A stretch of DNA of 64,000 nucleotides from Paracentrotus lividus (GCA_940671915.1 CALNVZ010003426.1:19440550-19504549); one strand, 5' to 3'. Positions 22,461-35,635 are shown, counted from the first letter of the stretch. Numbers and translations: made by a program. The notes: generated by a model not told the origin, from the letters alone.

Positions 22461-24121
22461 TTCAACTTGTGCCTTCTTCACGACTGCCATAGCAGGTTGG
22501 ACAGTAGCAGGGACAACTTCTGAGAAGAATTCCATTGTCATGACCAATCACTGCGTGCATCTGCATTGCCCAGCAAAGGTTTTACACTGGACCACCTCTC
22601 TGTAATATAATAATACTTCCTGCAGCACAGTCTCCCTGGGCTACAAAGAAGAATGTGATTTTTGAACCCGAGCATTCGTGGCGTTCTTGTGATGCCCAAG
22701 TGAAAAGTCCAAATGCATTTGGATCACTGCTGCACTTCTCTTCACTGCGGGTGTCTGCAAGCCGTTTAATAGTACCCCGATCCCATCGCACGGACCTTCC
22801 CGTGGCCACTCTCGAAATAGTTCCCATTGAGCGTGTATGCCGCGAAGATATCAGCATGCTCACTTACCAACGAGAGCATCGTTTTGTTCCTAATTTGATA
22901 GTAGGACTGTTCGTCCAGTAGTGAACCTTGTGGAGATCGCGGATTCAGGTCTTTGAGTTTTGGCATGAGCTTCGTGAGTATTGCCAGTACTGTTGAAGTG
23001 TGTGATTTCTGTCATCAGACACGGCTGCAAAAACTTTGATGAACTAGTTCATCTCTGCCGTCACGGAAGTACACGACAATTGGATGGAGTGTCACCCCAT
23101 CCTGACTCCAGTAGGCGCTTTGAACCTCTTCAAGGTGGGACGCAGACATAGTTCTCTGCGAAATCCTTTGTATTATGCACTCGTCTGACTTCAAAGATTC
23201 TTGCAATCTAGCAGAGCTTTGAATTTGGTTTTTATTCTGACAAATGTTGCCTGAATTCTTGGATCTCCTTCTGAAAGCGCTTGATAAAGTTAGGTTTACT
23301 TACAGATATGCGAATGATTTTGATTTTTCTTTCTCCATCTACTCAACCTAGCCCACTCATCATACTGGATCTGCTCCGACAGCAAGTTGTTGAGGAGAAC
23401 ATCTACCTGAGCATCTATGTTCTTTAATGAAGTCATCAGGGTTTCATTTACAGTAGCCCCTAGTGTTGTAGTGCTTGAGCTTAATGCAACATTCTGATGC
23501 TTTTGACAAAGGCAAAGATCTCTGGAGGCGAACTGGACAGGCTTAATGTTTGACATAGGGTTTGTCGCATCGTGTTAAAGGCTGACATGAGATCTTTCTT
23601 TTCCATCGTTCTCTGCCAGATACCTTGCATGAAGATTAGACAGATAATCAGTCAAATACCTCTTCTGACACTTGGCTCCGTCTTTGCCCTTGCTTGAATC
23701 TTTTTTCCGGACATACGTGATACATCATCTCTGCGCAGAAATCTACCACTTCAGATGGAGAGAAGTCCAGCTTGGTCGTCGTTGTGAGTTGCTTTACCAG
23801 TACGTTTGTTTGCCCTCGACAGGTTACGTCTCCCAAGCCAGTTTCTGTCCGAGCAACTTTATTAGCGGTATTTTTCAGAACCTTTGATCCAGCTACAGCT
23901 TGTGAAGAATCTGGCGATCAGACATCTTTTTTGCTTGAGTTGACGAACCTTGAATTTCTTCCATCAGCACATTGAGAATAACAAACGTTTTCTGACCGAT
24001 GGAACAGAGCTTGGATCTATCCTTCATCTTGTAGCTGAGAGTTTGTACGGATGAGCGCGGGTTTTCTTCTCAACTTCTTTTCTCGCTGGCGTTGAAGTTA
24101 TGAACTTTTTTCTGCAGCCTC

Positions 24122-24607
24122 TCACAACCTTCTCTGTAGTGTCTTCTTGTCTTTCTTTGCCGCCTGTAGCTTCAGTGTCAGCTGTTCAATGTTTCTATGA
24201 GCCTTGCTCAAAAACCTACTCACTCGTTTTCTTCTAACTGGTTTTCGGAATGGCATTTTGACAGTAAGGCCTAACTGGTTAGATATGTCCGGGGATATGT
24301 CCGAGATAGCAGAATCGTCAGCTGTGTCATTTCCAACGTCATCTATGTTCATGCTGTTTCTTCTTTCTTCCATTTCCTGTCTTACCCGACGAACTTGATC
24401 TCTATGCTTTCGTACTCGTCTATTCACTTGTGTTCTTCTCTCTTGGGCCCCCTTCTTTGTGAGCATGTGCACCGGTTTGTAGTATTTTTTCACCCTCTCT
24501 CTCTCCGAATGTAGGTAAGCATTTTCCCCCACCTTTTGCCGTTTCCTTTGCCTGTAAGCAGCCTGAATTTCAGCCCTGCTCCTAGCCATTCCTTCAGGGA
24601 AAATCAA
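24122..24607 (-). pseudogene. TE-C N-terminal basic region
   Basis: Open for 161 codons. A basic, bZIP-like opening (about residues 7-60) is rich in Arg, Lys and Glu, followed by an acidic linker ('DDVGNDTADDSAISDISPD') and a second basic coiled region at the end. Such openings are usual for DNA-binding parts of transposases. It reads without breaks over this length. Confidence 0.55.
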
Positions 24608-24609
24608 AA

Positions 24610-27600
24610 GAGAAAGGTTATATTGTATCGTATGTTTTCAATTATTAAATTTTGAAACTTACGTTACCATTTTTGACAGGGGGGATGCGCTATTATAATT
24701 CCAAATCATGGTAAAGATTGTCAGGTTGATCAATTGATATCGACTTACTTCTTACACAGACAAGCCTTATACAGCTATTCATAATACTTCCATTTTGTTT
24801 TTATTAGAACAAAACTATTTATTTTTTAATTTTTTTTCAAAAAAGAAGGCAATGCATATATCGACATATCATAAAGACAATCACGGTAGAAAATCAACAT
24901 TAATACATTTAATAAACCGATAATTTTTCGATATACGCGCCTCTTTTATATTGGGAAAAACAAAATGTGTTCATTGGCTTAGGGAAAGTCTTAAATGGTA
25001 TTCGAAACTCGGTATACTAAATCCTGATACATACGTTACTATCATTTGAAACCTACGTTACTAAGACGAGGTGGATAAAATATCAGCCTATGAACTTCGT
25101 TAATAACCTTAATTCAACCAGTTGAGATCTATCTTATTTATGAAGAATATTGCTGAGTATTGATGTAAGAAAGGTATAATGATAACAAAATATAAAATCT
25201 TTAAAAGGGCTAGTTTTATCCTAAAAGATTTCAAGAATATAAAAATTGAACGAAAGACAAATAATGCTTGAACTGATAGTAATTAGACTTAATTTATTCA
25301 ACTTTTTTCCCCAAAAATTCTACTACCGGTAATAATGAAATTAACTGTAGTAAAGCTCATTATAAACATAAATTTACTATTAGCAACCTTAGATTGCATG
25401 ATGATATATACCTCAATCGCCTTATGGGAACATAGTGCTCCTAGATTTTTGTAAGCATAACGTCGTTACTACATTTGCTAAACGGTGACGTTATACATTA
25501 TTTGAAGTAGTCAAGCTCTCCTCAAAGCTATAAAACATTCGATAAAAGCGAGTATGTTAAATATAGGTTTAATGCTCTATTGTATCTGATTTTATATGGC
25601 ACTTCTTAATAATCCGCTTGACTATGAATATGCACCCTAAAAATACACTCAAATACTTTAGTCGATGTACAAAGACTATAGATTCTTCTCATTGTGTGTA
25701 AATGAATTATCTGATAACAATCTACTGTCAATCACAGCGGCTCGACTGCGCTAAGTGAAATTGGAAGAACTGCTGGGTTGGCACGCACTTACTGCACATA
25801 TTTCACTTGATAAGAAAAGTTGTCTCATTGTTAGAAGCTCTTTCTGTGACAATGCACAGCGAAGTTCATGGAAGAAAAGAATTTGTGTTCGCCGCTTAAT
25901 CTTTCTCTCGTTACATCATACCGAAGCAAAAATCTATTTTAAACGCCCATAAACGGCCGGGTCTAAGGCATATGGTAATAATCAATCTCTCTGTAAGATT
26001 TTCCAATTCACGAAGTTTACATGATGGGTGTAAATGTAAAGTGGCATGGCTACCCACCAACATGGCTCAGTATGCAAGTTTGGAATATTCAGGTCTGAAC
26101 GCCCTCGATCATATCCTTTTACCTTCACACTCAGCTTAGTAGCTGGATCTGAAGTGAATACATATCAGTCAACATCCTGGTCTGTAACACTCATAATTTG
26201 CCGCTAACAAGGTAACTGTACAGTTTCATCATCTTTAAAGGCTCTTACGTTTCTATAAAATGTTATAATTTACATATTGGATTTATGAAGGTAAGTATAT
26301 TCTATATTATGAATGGGTAGCATCAAGTGTTATAGCTTATAAGTTATCTTTATGATTAATTACCACGAGTGTGTCAAATGGATTTCTCAAGTTATATAAC
26401 ACGGTTAGTTGTACTGTTAATAATGTAGATCACATAGAAAGACACATTAATTATTGATCTAAAATAAAGAGTTAACGTAATTTAGGCGGTTATAAACTAT
26501 AAATATGGCAAGACACAATTTATATTCATTCTCGCCAACGCACGATACAGATATGCCATAATAGTCATATTCAAAAACCTATATACGGCATTAGTAAAAT
26601 AAGTTATGGAAGGGAAGTTTCATTTATATTACGTCGCTATAGCTTCTCAATTAAGTTTGAGGCGCACGCTTCTCATTTATCAGACTCATTTTTGCTCGCA
26701 CGCACTCACACTCGGAACGTTTAGAATAAATTTACTTAGTGACCGGCGACACAGACGGTTTTCACTATTAGCATCGGTGAAGGGCTATCGCTGATTTTTC
26801 TTCTTTTACACACATAATCTAACAAAAGAAGGTCAGTAGGATAAGTGATAAATTTTATTTTTAAAGAGTGAATCTCGTATATAAGAAGTATTAACCAATA
26901 GCATATAAACTTGAACCATAAAATCTATTAACTCCTGCAATTTATTAGATAAATTTATATCCTATAACATAGATAGGGCCGACACGAATTTCTCTTGAAC
27001 TCCGACAAATACTCCGCGGCTCGGAGTATAGGTTGGGTTTATGTATCTTACATGAAAAGTTAGGAGCAGTGCGAATGACCGCTCATCATCATGAGCCTGG
27101 TTTTTCCGGACTGTTAAAGTGTTAATTAATAAGAGCTCTTAACGTAAGGCTATTCAAAAATTAAATAAATTTTAGAAGAAAACACTAATTAGGCGCCATC
27201 ATATTAAGGAGGGAATGACTGCAGCCGCGAGAAGATCTGTTTAGTGACAGAGTATGGCTTCAGTGCACGAGTGGTTTGCTTTCTGAGTCATGTCTGTCCA
27301 CTCCAAGCAGACAATGCATAAAACTCCTTCAGTAGTCAAAGAAATAGCTTTTTAGCTGTGATGCCATTATTGGTTGTACGATGAAATAGACACACCAATA
27401 ACTTAGATGAGTAAGTACTAATTTTTATTCAGTGAAGAACAGGTCAGTGCGAGTGCGGAAGTGTGGATGGAAGAAAGATAACCCTAAAGATGCACTGCAC
27501 TTTATCGCGCAACAGATCCGACACGGGTAAAATGCGTTTTACTTGCACACTTGTTATAAAGATAGGCTAACGTAATTTCATCGATCAACGTCGGCAGGTG

Positions 27601-28300
27601 CAATATTCGAGAAGATAAGAAACTTACATGAAAATATTCTTGAATATTAAAATAAATCTAAGTGTACTTAAATTCAAAATAGCAAATAGATTTCGTAGAT
27701 TAGCTTCACTGCTACCATTTGTTTTAATGCGCTCTTAGCCGAGACCTTATATGTTAAAGCTATAGATGATTAAATTTCTTAGAGCCTTGTTTCACATGAT
27801 TTTACTCCTATAGTTTTCATCAGGATATCTCCGTGTTAATACTTTCGCTTATACTGTTTATGTTCGAATCGCACTACAATAATAAACGTATAACAGTGAA
27901 TCGGAATTCACATAGTCGAAAAATACGTTTTTTCAAGTCTTAAAAGATTCCAACGATATTTAACAGCTTGATTTCACAGTCTAGCACAGACTGCTGCTAG
28001 TTAGTTGTTGATAGTCACGTTACACGATGTGAAGTGGAGAAACATTTACTCCCATCGAACGAACTTGACTGTGTCCCTCCTGACAAGTGACCGACGATGC
28101 TCGACTGGGTAAAAGCGATAGGTTATCCTGCTCCGGTGTTACTCGGAGTCGTGGTTCATAGGCCATATGCTCGGGCCCCCTGGGGATGAGTGTCAGATTA
28201 ATTTATGGTCATATAATTCAGTTTCTTTTTCAACATGATCTGGTGGATCAGGACGGCTAGCTAAGGTGATTTTTTCATTGTACGTTGACTCATTGAGCAT
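24610..28300. other. Featureless 3.7-kb segment of random-looking texture
   Basis: I found no repeats, microsatellites, long homopolymers, fold-backs or protein-like frames (longest open frames about 65 codons). CG dinucleotides look more frequent than in the flanks. All neighbouring segments of this size contain several repeats. See the finding on this segment. Confidence 0.4.
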
Positions 28301-29195
28301 AAGCTATGTTACTAATCGAAATCTCAACTTTTGAGACATTGGCGCTTATGCGCCAAACCGTGCATTAGACAATTTGGGTGCGCAAAAATCCCAGGGCGTG
28401 CAGGGGATACTGCTACTTTTCGCGGAATGATCACGTGGACGCTTTGACCAATCAGCAAGCTGGAATTACTTAGCCATCTTATAACGTGTTTATGACTCGG
28501 GTCCATTCACCATGCCGCCTGTGCGTGAGTCATATTTCCATGCTAATTATTGCACACGAAATCTCACTCACACAGCAGACAGCGATTATGAAATAACAGT
28601 GGGGTCCAAGAAGCACGATATGACCCGTTTTCGTAATTATTTAACTGTAACAAATTAACGTTAGACCTACCTCGACTTCAAATATCGAATTTTTGTTCCA
28701 ACGTTTTGCCCTAACTCCTTCTCGTCATGTCGCGAGATATTCTGGAACTTCTTGCAATTTCTTAAAAATCTTCTGATATGATTTTACAGCACATTTCCTT
28801 CGATCTCGGCTCGTGATCGTTGGCGCCTGCTGGCGAGTTGCGTTCATCCATAACTTCGAGCGAGTGAGGTCGTCCATCAAAAACGTGATCACGAATTCTA
28901 ATTGACGCACGCCTGCGTAATATATAGCGCGCGCCGAATATACCTACAGTCGCCGCGTCTATTTCGCGGGCACGCTATAGTGCATAATGCATCGGAAGCT
29001 AGTTCGCCCTGTGGATTGGCTAAGGTATTTTGACCTGCGTTGGTATGCAAATGAGGTCAACGCGTGATAGGTTATTGAATATTCATTTATCCACTCTCCG
29101 AAAGCGGGTATTATTGGCTGTATGTTTGTTAATTGAAGAAAATGAACATCATACTTCATTAAGGTTTTCCTGCCGACGCGTGCAGACAAATTCTA
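28300..29195. other. CpG-rich non-coding stretch
   Basis: Higher GC and CpG than the surroundings, with CCAAT-type words (gaccaatcag near 28447) and ATGCAAAT near 29045. It could be a promoter or part of an element. No gene could be attached to it. Confidence 0.35.
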
Positions 29196-29199
29196 ATGC

Positions 29200-29312
29200 T
29201 CAGGGGGTAATTGACCTTAGGGGGTAATTTGTCCGGGGGTAATTGTCGCGGGGGGTAATTGTCCTTGGGGGGTAATTGTCCGGGGGTAGTTGTCCTTGGG
29301 GTAATTGTACGG
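29200..29312. repeat. GGGGGTAATTGTCC minisatellite, about 7 units
   Basis: Units of 14-19 bp with the core gggggtaattgtcc. The G-strand has four or more G5 runs in a row and could form quadruplexes. No coding meaning. Confidence 0.85.
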
Positions 29313-29319
29313 TGAGGGC

Positions 29320-30810
29320 ATGAAGTTGGTGCAGTTCATATAAATAAATATAGTAAAAATATGTTTTCGACAGTTGCATAAAAAATAAAATCAAACTAAA
29401 ATATATTTATCTATAAAAATAGTAATAAAATTATTTTTAGTTCGTTTTATAATTTTAATGTGCCAAAACATTTTGTTATTTTATGAATGACAATGAGTTA
29501 TCCTTAGGTTAGATGTTGTGCAAAAAAAAATGCAGACTTTACTTACAGTTCACATTTAAAATATAAACAAAAACCTACTTGATTCCATTTTAAATTATTT
29601 ATTGTTTTTTATTCTTGCACAAAAATACTTTAAAATCCTATTTTGACCGGAATAACACACTTTATTCATAAATTTTTCCGCAGCCTTGTGACCACTCTGA
29701 TAAGAATGACAGCAAGCTAGGCTAAGCTTGTTGCAAACGCTTGCACCCCTGTCACCCTCCACGAGCGCTAGCAGGCGTGAGAGCGAGTGAAAGGTGCAAA
29801 TATGGTCGATTACAGTGTACGGAATAGCTCTGCACCTTTTTTTTTTCGCAAATCTGCACCTTTGCTGTACCCCTATTTTTTAGTGTGTACATGTACTGCT
29901 CTGTTTTCTATGATCATAAACCACAATGTGTGTGTCCGCCTTTCTTTTCCGTGCTAACTGGTTTGACATCAAGTAGAAAATTGCTGAAACGTATCAGACT
30001 AATTTAAATGCAAATTGTAATCTCAAAGTCATGTCGATGTTGATCATGGAGGTTTTCTTCATTATATACTTTCAAGTCGATGAGGTAAAGAGCATCAGAA
30101 ACACAAGTATATATCTCATGATCATTTAACTTCTTCTATAGGACATATGCCCCTCCCTGCCTCCTTTCCCCCCGCCCACAACCCCCCCCCCCCTAAATCT
30201 GGAAATCAGCTAGTAGAATGAATCTCAATAAATTAAGTTGATTCCCCTTGCCTCTTTTCTAAAAACTAAGGTAATTCAGTGCTTATAAAGCACAATTAGG
30301 AAGATGTTAGTGCATCCCAAATCATTCCCAGGCCAGCCCCTCCCATCCAGGCTTATTGCATGTTTCTTTTTTTTCTGAAATATACATGAACAATATACAT
30401 ATTGTGTACACGAGTGGGAAATCTGTAATCCTAGTTCGATTACAATGGGTGACAAAATTAAAAAATATGAATAGGGCCTATACTTTCATATCTACCGAAG
30501 ATACTGTATAAGTGGTTATTTTTCGCGAATCTCGCGAGTCGGTTATTGGAAATTTTCACTTCGGTACGGAGAAGTAATGGAAGTCATCCCTAAATCGCTG
30601 AATTTTTGCTCTCTGGAATTTCCCAAACTATAGTCCAAATCGCGAAAAAATATCTGAACACAAAAATATTTGCTTATACATTGTAAATGCAGTATTTATT
30701 TAGAAAGTAATATTGAGATGAAGTTGAAATGGTAAAATAAATCAACAGATGACTGAAATGATTTGCACAGTATGATGATATATCTTTTTTATGGCTCTTT
30801 ACAAGTCAGA
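29320..30810. other. Non-coding stretch without recognised features
   Basis: AT-rich. Short 'ggtgcaaat' words near 29790-29870 recall those near 20085. A C13 run lies near 30182. No gene seen. Confidence 0.4.
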
Positions 30811-30814
30811 TACC

Positions 30815-31021
30815 AGGGGGTGTTTCAACAAGAGTTAAGTAGAACTTTAAAGTCGCACTTATGCTCTACGTGCATCTTGTTTTTTAAAGCTGCAATTTAA
30901 TTGATAGATTTCAATGGCGCACATCCCCTGAGCATCGCTTTGACCAATGAAGTGAAGCGTAATATAACGCACAAAAATAACGAGTTTTTAAGTCTATCTT
31001 ACTCTTTGTGAACCACCCCCA
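30815..31021. mobile_element. Fold-back MITE, GGGGGTGTTTCA...CTTTGTGAA family, copy 1
   Basis: The ends are 'agggggtgtttcaacaagag' and 'actctttgtgaaccaccccc'. Inside are 'agcgtaatataacgcac' and 'catcccctgagcat'. The same words in the opposite orientation form the copy at 61729-61950. A more distant relative may be at 33714-33871. Confidence 0.8.
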
Positions 31022-31024
31022 GGA

Positions 31025-31980
31025 GTTGGTCCACAAAATTGTTTGGCTCTAGCTCTCTCTGCAGATTCTCTCTCAATCTTGTTTCTTCTTGTCGTTCTAT
31101 ATTTGCTGCTCCATTCCCCCCCCCCCCCCTCCCCAATTGAATAGGAGAGGCTATAAACATGGTGGAGGGGGAAATGTTTACCATGCTTGTACTTTTTAAA
31201 AACTTCTTCTCACATTTCAACCATTCAACGCAAATGAAGCAAAAATCTATAGTCTCTGATGTTGGAAATTCAATGTAAAAAAGGAAAGAATTGTTTATAA
31301 GGCATTTTAGTTGGATGCTCATTCTGTCCACTGGTATCAACGTTATTTTATATACTTCTTCTTGCCACCTGTAACCATGGTAAAAGTGTGTATTCATGTG
31401 TCATGTTTTAATTTGTAATAATAATACTCATCATCTGAATGTTGAGTGATGGCAAAAATAATTCATTAAAATGTCACCTAAAGTACATCTGCTTGCAATT
31501 ATGTTGCTATCCATCATGTAGATGTGAATATTTTTACTTGTGACAGTTTCTATTCATTCAGTTGGCATTGATAGTAAGTGTTGCAATTTTCTGGTGCATG
31601 TATGTTCATCATGTATATCTTTGTTATATATATTCATGATATTTCTAATACAGTGCTTGAATTAATATTTTTCCATTCAAGATCATTTTTGTAATGATGT
31701 ATTAAAAAGAATAGTCACTGAAATCAAATGTTATTTATGGTGGATAAATGTTTTAAATGCCTTTGATGATGTCCTGTAATTTCAATAAATGAAAGACTTC
31801 ATCAACAATATTCATACAGTGTATGTTTTATATGTTTATATGCGTTCTACTTTTTATTTAAGTTTTTGTTTTGCTAATACTTTTCTGCTTCTACTTTCCC
31901 CTCTTCCATCATCCCTCCTCTCTATCTTCTCACCTCTATATTTCTACAACTCTCTTCTTCTCTGCTCATTGCTGCTTTGT
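31025..31980. other. Non-coding stretch
   Basis: Contains a C-run near 31118 and an AATAAA at 31784 on the plus strand, which could mark a transcript end, but no upstream exon was recognised. A short Arg/Glu-rich frame near 31020-31100 (minus) is not supported by splice context. Confidence 0.35.
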
Positions 31981-31984
31981 GTAG

Positions 31985-32845
31985 TATAGACCGAACGAAC
32001 GTAGAGGGCGACAACAGCTTCGCGTGTTGTCTACATAAGAAGGAAGGCCAACTGCCTACGGCGCATTCAGGCTGACATTCGCTGCACAGTTTTGTAGGCA
32101 TGCCAACAAAACAAACGCAGATTCAATACTATGACAAATTGAACGCAATTTGGAAGACAAAATTAATCTATATAGCAAGTTGTGAAGCAAATAGTCATTA
32201 AAATATAGATTATGTGAGATCTGATTATAAAAAATAAAATTTAAATTTTAAAACTTATAAATGACATTTTAAGAATCTCCAATCTTTATCAAGTAATACT
32301 TTGTTGTTATCAGCGATTTTACCTAGGTTGCTACTTTCAGATGGTTTTTTGCCAAGACGTTTTTGTGACCTCTCGCGTTGCATTTCGGGATTGTCCAGGC
32401 GCCCAAAGTCTAGCTCAGCTGTTCGCTGTGCTCAACTTGTACTGGTCGCGTAGCCAGCGCGTATAGCTTTGCCTTGCTAAAGGCGCAGTGCAGCTAAGAC
32501 GCTTTGACCACTAGCTCAGTTGTGTGCTGTCCTTGCCATTAGCTTATATTTTTTGTTTTTTTAATACAAAAATGCATCTTTATTTTTATATTTTTTTCAC
32601 ATTAAAAAAATATAGTGGTAGTTTAAATAAATTACTACATAAATAGGATTGGATATAATTATCAAATAAATAGATTATATTTACAAAAATCAGTATTTCT
32701 TGTCCTTCGTCCAAATCTACAAAGTACTGTACGGCCCGCCCAAAGTTTTTTCTTGTTTGTCACCAAAAAATCAGCGGAGTTGGCCTTCCTTAGAGCAACT
32801 GGCGAAGCTGTTGACGCCCTCAACGTTCGTTGCTATATACCTTTC
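31985..32845. mobile_element. Non-autonomous DNA transposon with ~60-bp TIRs
   Basis: The left end 'cgaacgtagagggcgacaac' plus 'aagaaggaaggccaactgcc' is inverted at the right end ('ggccttccttagag', 'gttgacgccctcaacgttcg'). The interior of about 720 bp is non-coding. TSD not resolved; superfamily unknown. Confidence 0.75.
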
Positions 32846-33239
32846 TTGTTCTTTCATCCACCTTATATCACTTTCATTATCCACCATGATACATCTACTA
32901 TATATTTATTTTCTATTTAAAAAATATTGTTTACTTTTTTTTTGTTGCTTCATCTTATCTCCTATTCTCATTTAACCATTCTACCTCGACCTCTTGCTGT
33001 ACCTTTCATTCAAGCCCTTTTGAAAATGAAGACACCAAGAGAAAGTGAAAGATGGAGCAAGATTGACATCAAACAAGATGTTGGTCAGTAGGTATACGTT
33101 ATATGCTGGATCACATATTATGGCATGTAAAAACCAGCCATTTTCAAATTTTTGTGAGGTGCTGTTTGTTTGAATGTAGCCAAATTGGCTGTTTTTTACA
33201 CACCATACATGTATGGACCCCTGGTCAACATCAGTGATT

Positions 33240-33272
33240 GAGAGAAAGAAAGAGAGAGAGAGAGAGAAAGAT

Positions 33273-33303
<31 letters not shown>

Positions 33304-33305
33304 CA
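33240..33305. repeat. (GA)n microsatellite
   Basis: Interrupted GA/GAAA array. Confidence 0.9.
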
Positions 33306-33713
33306 GGCAGACTGAGAAAATGAAAGTGACAGGGTACAATTTGAAGCATTTATGAACCCATTATTTATATCAAACATTTACATGTAATTAAAATAATTTT
33401 AATTTAAACACTTATATTAAAATTAATTAAAATTTTCACAAAACACAAGAACAGGATCACCAGTTTACATGATAAATCTGACTTATCATACAGCAGAAGT
33501 GCTTTTTTTATTATAATTATTTGACATTAAGAGCAAACAAGATATTATACAAAATACAATAATATTTATATACTCCTAATGATGAAATATACAAATGTAT
33601 ATACAATATGGTGTATTTTAAGTTATAAACATGGCAATTCTCCCAGTCCCAATTTTAATTTTGATCATGTGCACATGTACATGTATCAATTAGTAGAATG
33701 TGTTCCGTTGACT

Positions 33714-33871
33714 TGGGGTCCCTTTGCATAAAGAGTTACTGAGTTACTAATATAACTTTACCATCAGTGGTAACTTTACTGCATTTTGATTGGGTGTTGA
33801 GCATCGTTACCATGAGAGTTACCAAAAACAGCAAAGTTACTATAATATTAACTGTTTATGCAATGGCGCCC
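33714..33871. mobile_element. Possible fold-back MITE with GCATAAAGAGTTAC arm
   Basis: 'tttgcataaagagttac' at the left and the near complement 'gttactataatattaactgt...ttatgcaa' at the right. The inverted match is imperfect. The style resembles the 30815-31021 family. Confidence 0.5.
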
Positions 33872-33907
33872 AGGTCTTGAGCACCTTGTTACTAAGGGAG
33901 TGGACTA

Positions 33908-34138
33908 TACTGCCCTACTTTGGCAAAAGGAAACAAGTGACAAAAGTGACATTTCCTGTAAAAGAGCAAAATATGTTCGTCATTTACACTGATGTCAATG
34001 TAATCACCTAATGTCTTATAAACTTTAAGACATGAAATTTGGACAGCAAAAAGATGGCACCACATGAAATATGTAAACATTAAAAACTCAAATTTGATTA
34101 GTATGTCACTTGCTTCCTTTTGCCAAAGTAGGGCAGTA
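33908..34138. mobile_element. TA-flanked MITE, TACTGCCCTACTTTGGC family
   Basis: Perfect or near-perfect 35-bp TIRs: 'tactgccctactttggcaaa' at the left and 'tttgccaaagtagggcagta' at the right, both followed outward by TA. TA duplications fit Tc1/mariner-type insertion. About 230 bp, non-coding. Confidence 0.85.
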
Positions 34139-34854
34139 TAGCATTACCCTATCTTTAGCCGAAATGCCCTTGTGATCAAACACTTGAGGATCCCCCAACT
34201 TGTTAGCCGTTTACACCACCAAGTCCATGTACCTCTATTGATAGTACTGTAGATGTCAGTATATATATTTTTTAAAATCTCTAAACCCCGACTTTCTACT
34301 TCCAATTTCATGCCAATGGATACAAATTCTAGTGATTTCCCTTTAAAGTGATTATCCTTTTTAGATACACAAAAGGCTAATCTAAACACTAATATAAATT
34401 TGCCTTTTGAACAACTTAATTCAGACAAAAGGAATAAAGCAATTTTTTGGGCTGGTACATGTAAATTTGCGTGCATAATCATGTTGAACAAAATCATTTC
34501 ATTGATGATTATCTTTTTTTTTTCAATCAAATCGTGTGAAGCAAATTTAAAGAAAAGAAAAAACAGGGAATTCCTTGCAATATACATAATCAATATTTAC
34601 TCCCATAATTATTCTTTAAACTATTTTCTTTAATTACTAGCTAAATATAAGCTTTTCATGTGCATGTGTATCTAAACTTTGTTATAAATTTTGGTATGCT
34701 AGTACGCATACATGTATATTTGTGCTGAATAAGTATACCCAATGTTACTTTGAGCAAATCTCTAATTAGTTAACTTCCAACTAGTTTACTTCACATCAAA
34801 ATGTACCACCACGTACAACATTTACTTATATATTAACTTATTTACCCAGTGTAG

Positions 34855-35065
34855 CCACTTCGGCACTTAATGAACTGTTCTCCCAGCGGGCCCTGCATAA
34901 TATAATGTTATTATTATCACTCTCCATTCCCAAATACAGAGCGCCGGACTGGAAGGCAGAGGGTCCTATTTTTCAAGTCTTTGGTATGACCCGACAGGGG
35001 ATCGAACCCACGGTCTCCTGTTCATGAGGCAGACGCTCTACTGATTGCACCAACATGTCCGGTTC
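34855..35065 (-). repeat. tRNA-derived SINE
   Basis: On the minus strand a Met-like tRNA head reads 'GGTGCAATCAGTAGAGCG' (A-box region), an anticodon-loop-like 'CTCATGA', then 'GTGGGTTCGATCCCC' (B-box). D- and T-stems contain mismatches, so it is not a working tRNA. A body with 'cgctgggagaacagttc' and an ataata-rich tail follows. Confidence 0.65.
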
Positions 35066-35635
35066 TCTCTTCAATGTTATTGACAAGAAATAAGTTCTCC
35101 AAACAGAATATCCCCATGCAAATATTTTGAGGAGGAAAAGGCTGTATTATTTTTGTTTATATTTCTATATTCCGTAAGTAATGACACAGAAGCTCAATTC
35201 TTATATGCACTATCAGGAGATTCCTACATATATATTTGAATTTCTTAAATGTTTAATTCTGAAAAATTGAAAATAGAAATTCCATAATACACTGTCTCTT
35301 TCTTTATATACATATTAATATTTTATTAATGCATGTAGTTTAATAATTTTACCAGCTTGAACTATTGCCAAAATATCAAAATTCCTGTCAGGTCATGAAC
35401 CAGTGATAAGTGTTGAAAACCCTCAACTTGTCTATCGATGGAAACTCAGAATCGTGGGAAAGTGCAGTACGAGCAATCTGTAAGTCATCTGCTTTTCAGG
35501 ACATAGCTCCCTACCACTGTGACGACAGTCTTTTCTGGCACTGACTCAAAGACAACTGGTCAGGCTATTGCCGCATCAGGACTAGCTTTGAGAAGAGCCT
35601 GTTCAAAGCATGTTTCCTGGAAGGTGCGTGAGGAT

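Larger units (their letters stand above)
21830..24607 (-). mobile_element. TE-C: decayed transposase gene, minus strand
   Basis: The N-terminal block starts at ATG 24589 (or 24607) with 'MARSRAEIQAAYRQRKRQ' then a Glu/Arg/Lys-rich helix ('YLHSERERVKKYY'). Further blocks follow leftward: 23648-23836, 23296-23556, 23015-23206 ('EEVQSAYWSQDGVTLHPIVV'), 22582-22966 and 21833-22131. 'QSAYWSQDGVTLHPIVVYF' resembles a recurrent segment in predicted transposase-like proteins of marine invertebrates that I cannot assign to a named superfamily. The frame changes between blocks and the coding order is broken by the palindromic repeat at 22146-22460. The copy is dead and fairly old. Confidence 0.6.

Noticed and set aside
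30999-31397. 132-codon open frame on the minus strand
   Set aside because: Half of it overlaps a MITE and a C-run, and the rest shows no recognisable domain or splice context.
34144-34593. 149-codon open frame on the minus strand
   Set aside because: AT-rich, hydrophobic low-complexity content without domain features; likely chance.
34970-35065. A working tRNA-Met gene on the minus strand
   Set aside because: D- and T-stems contain several mismatches and a SINE-like body follows; called a SINE instead.
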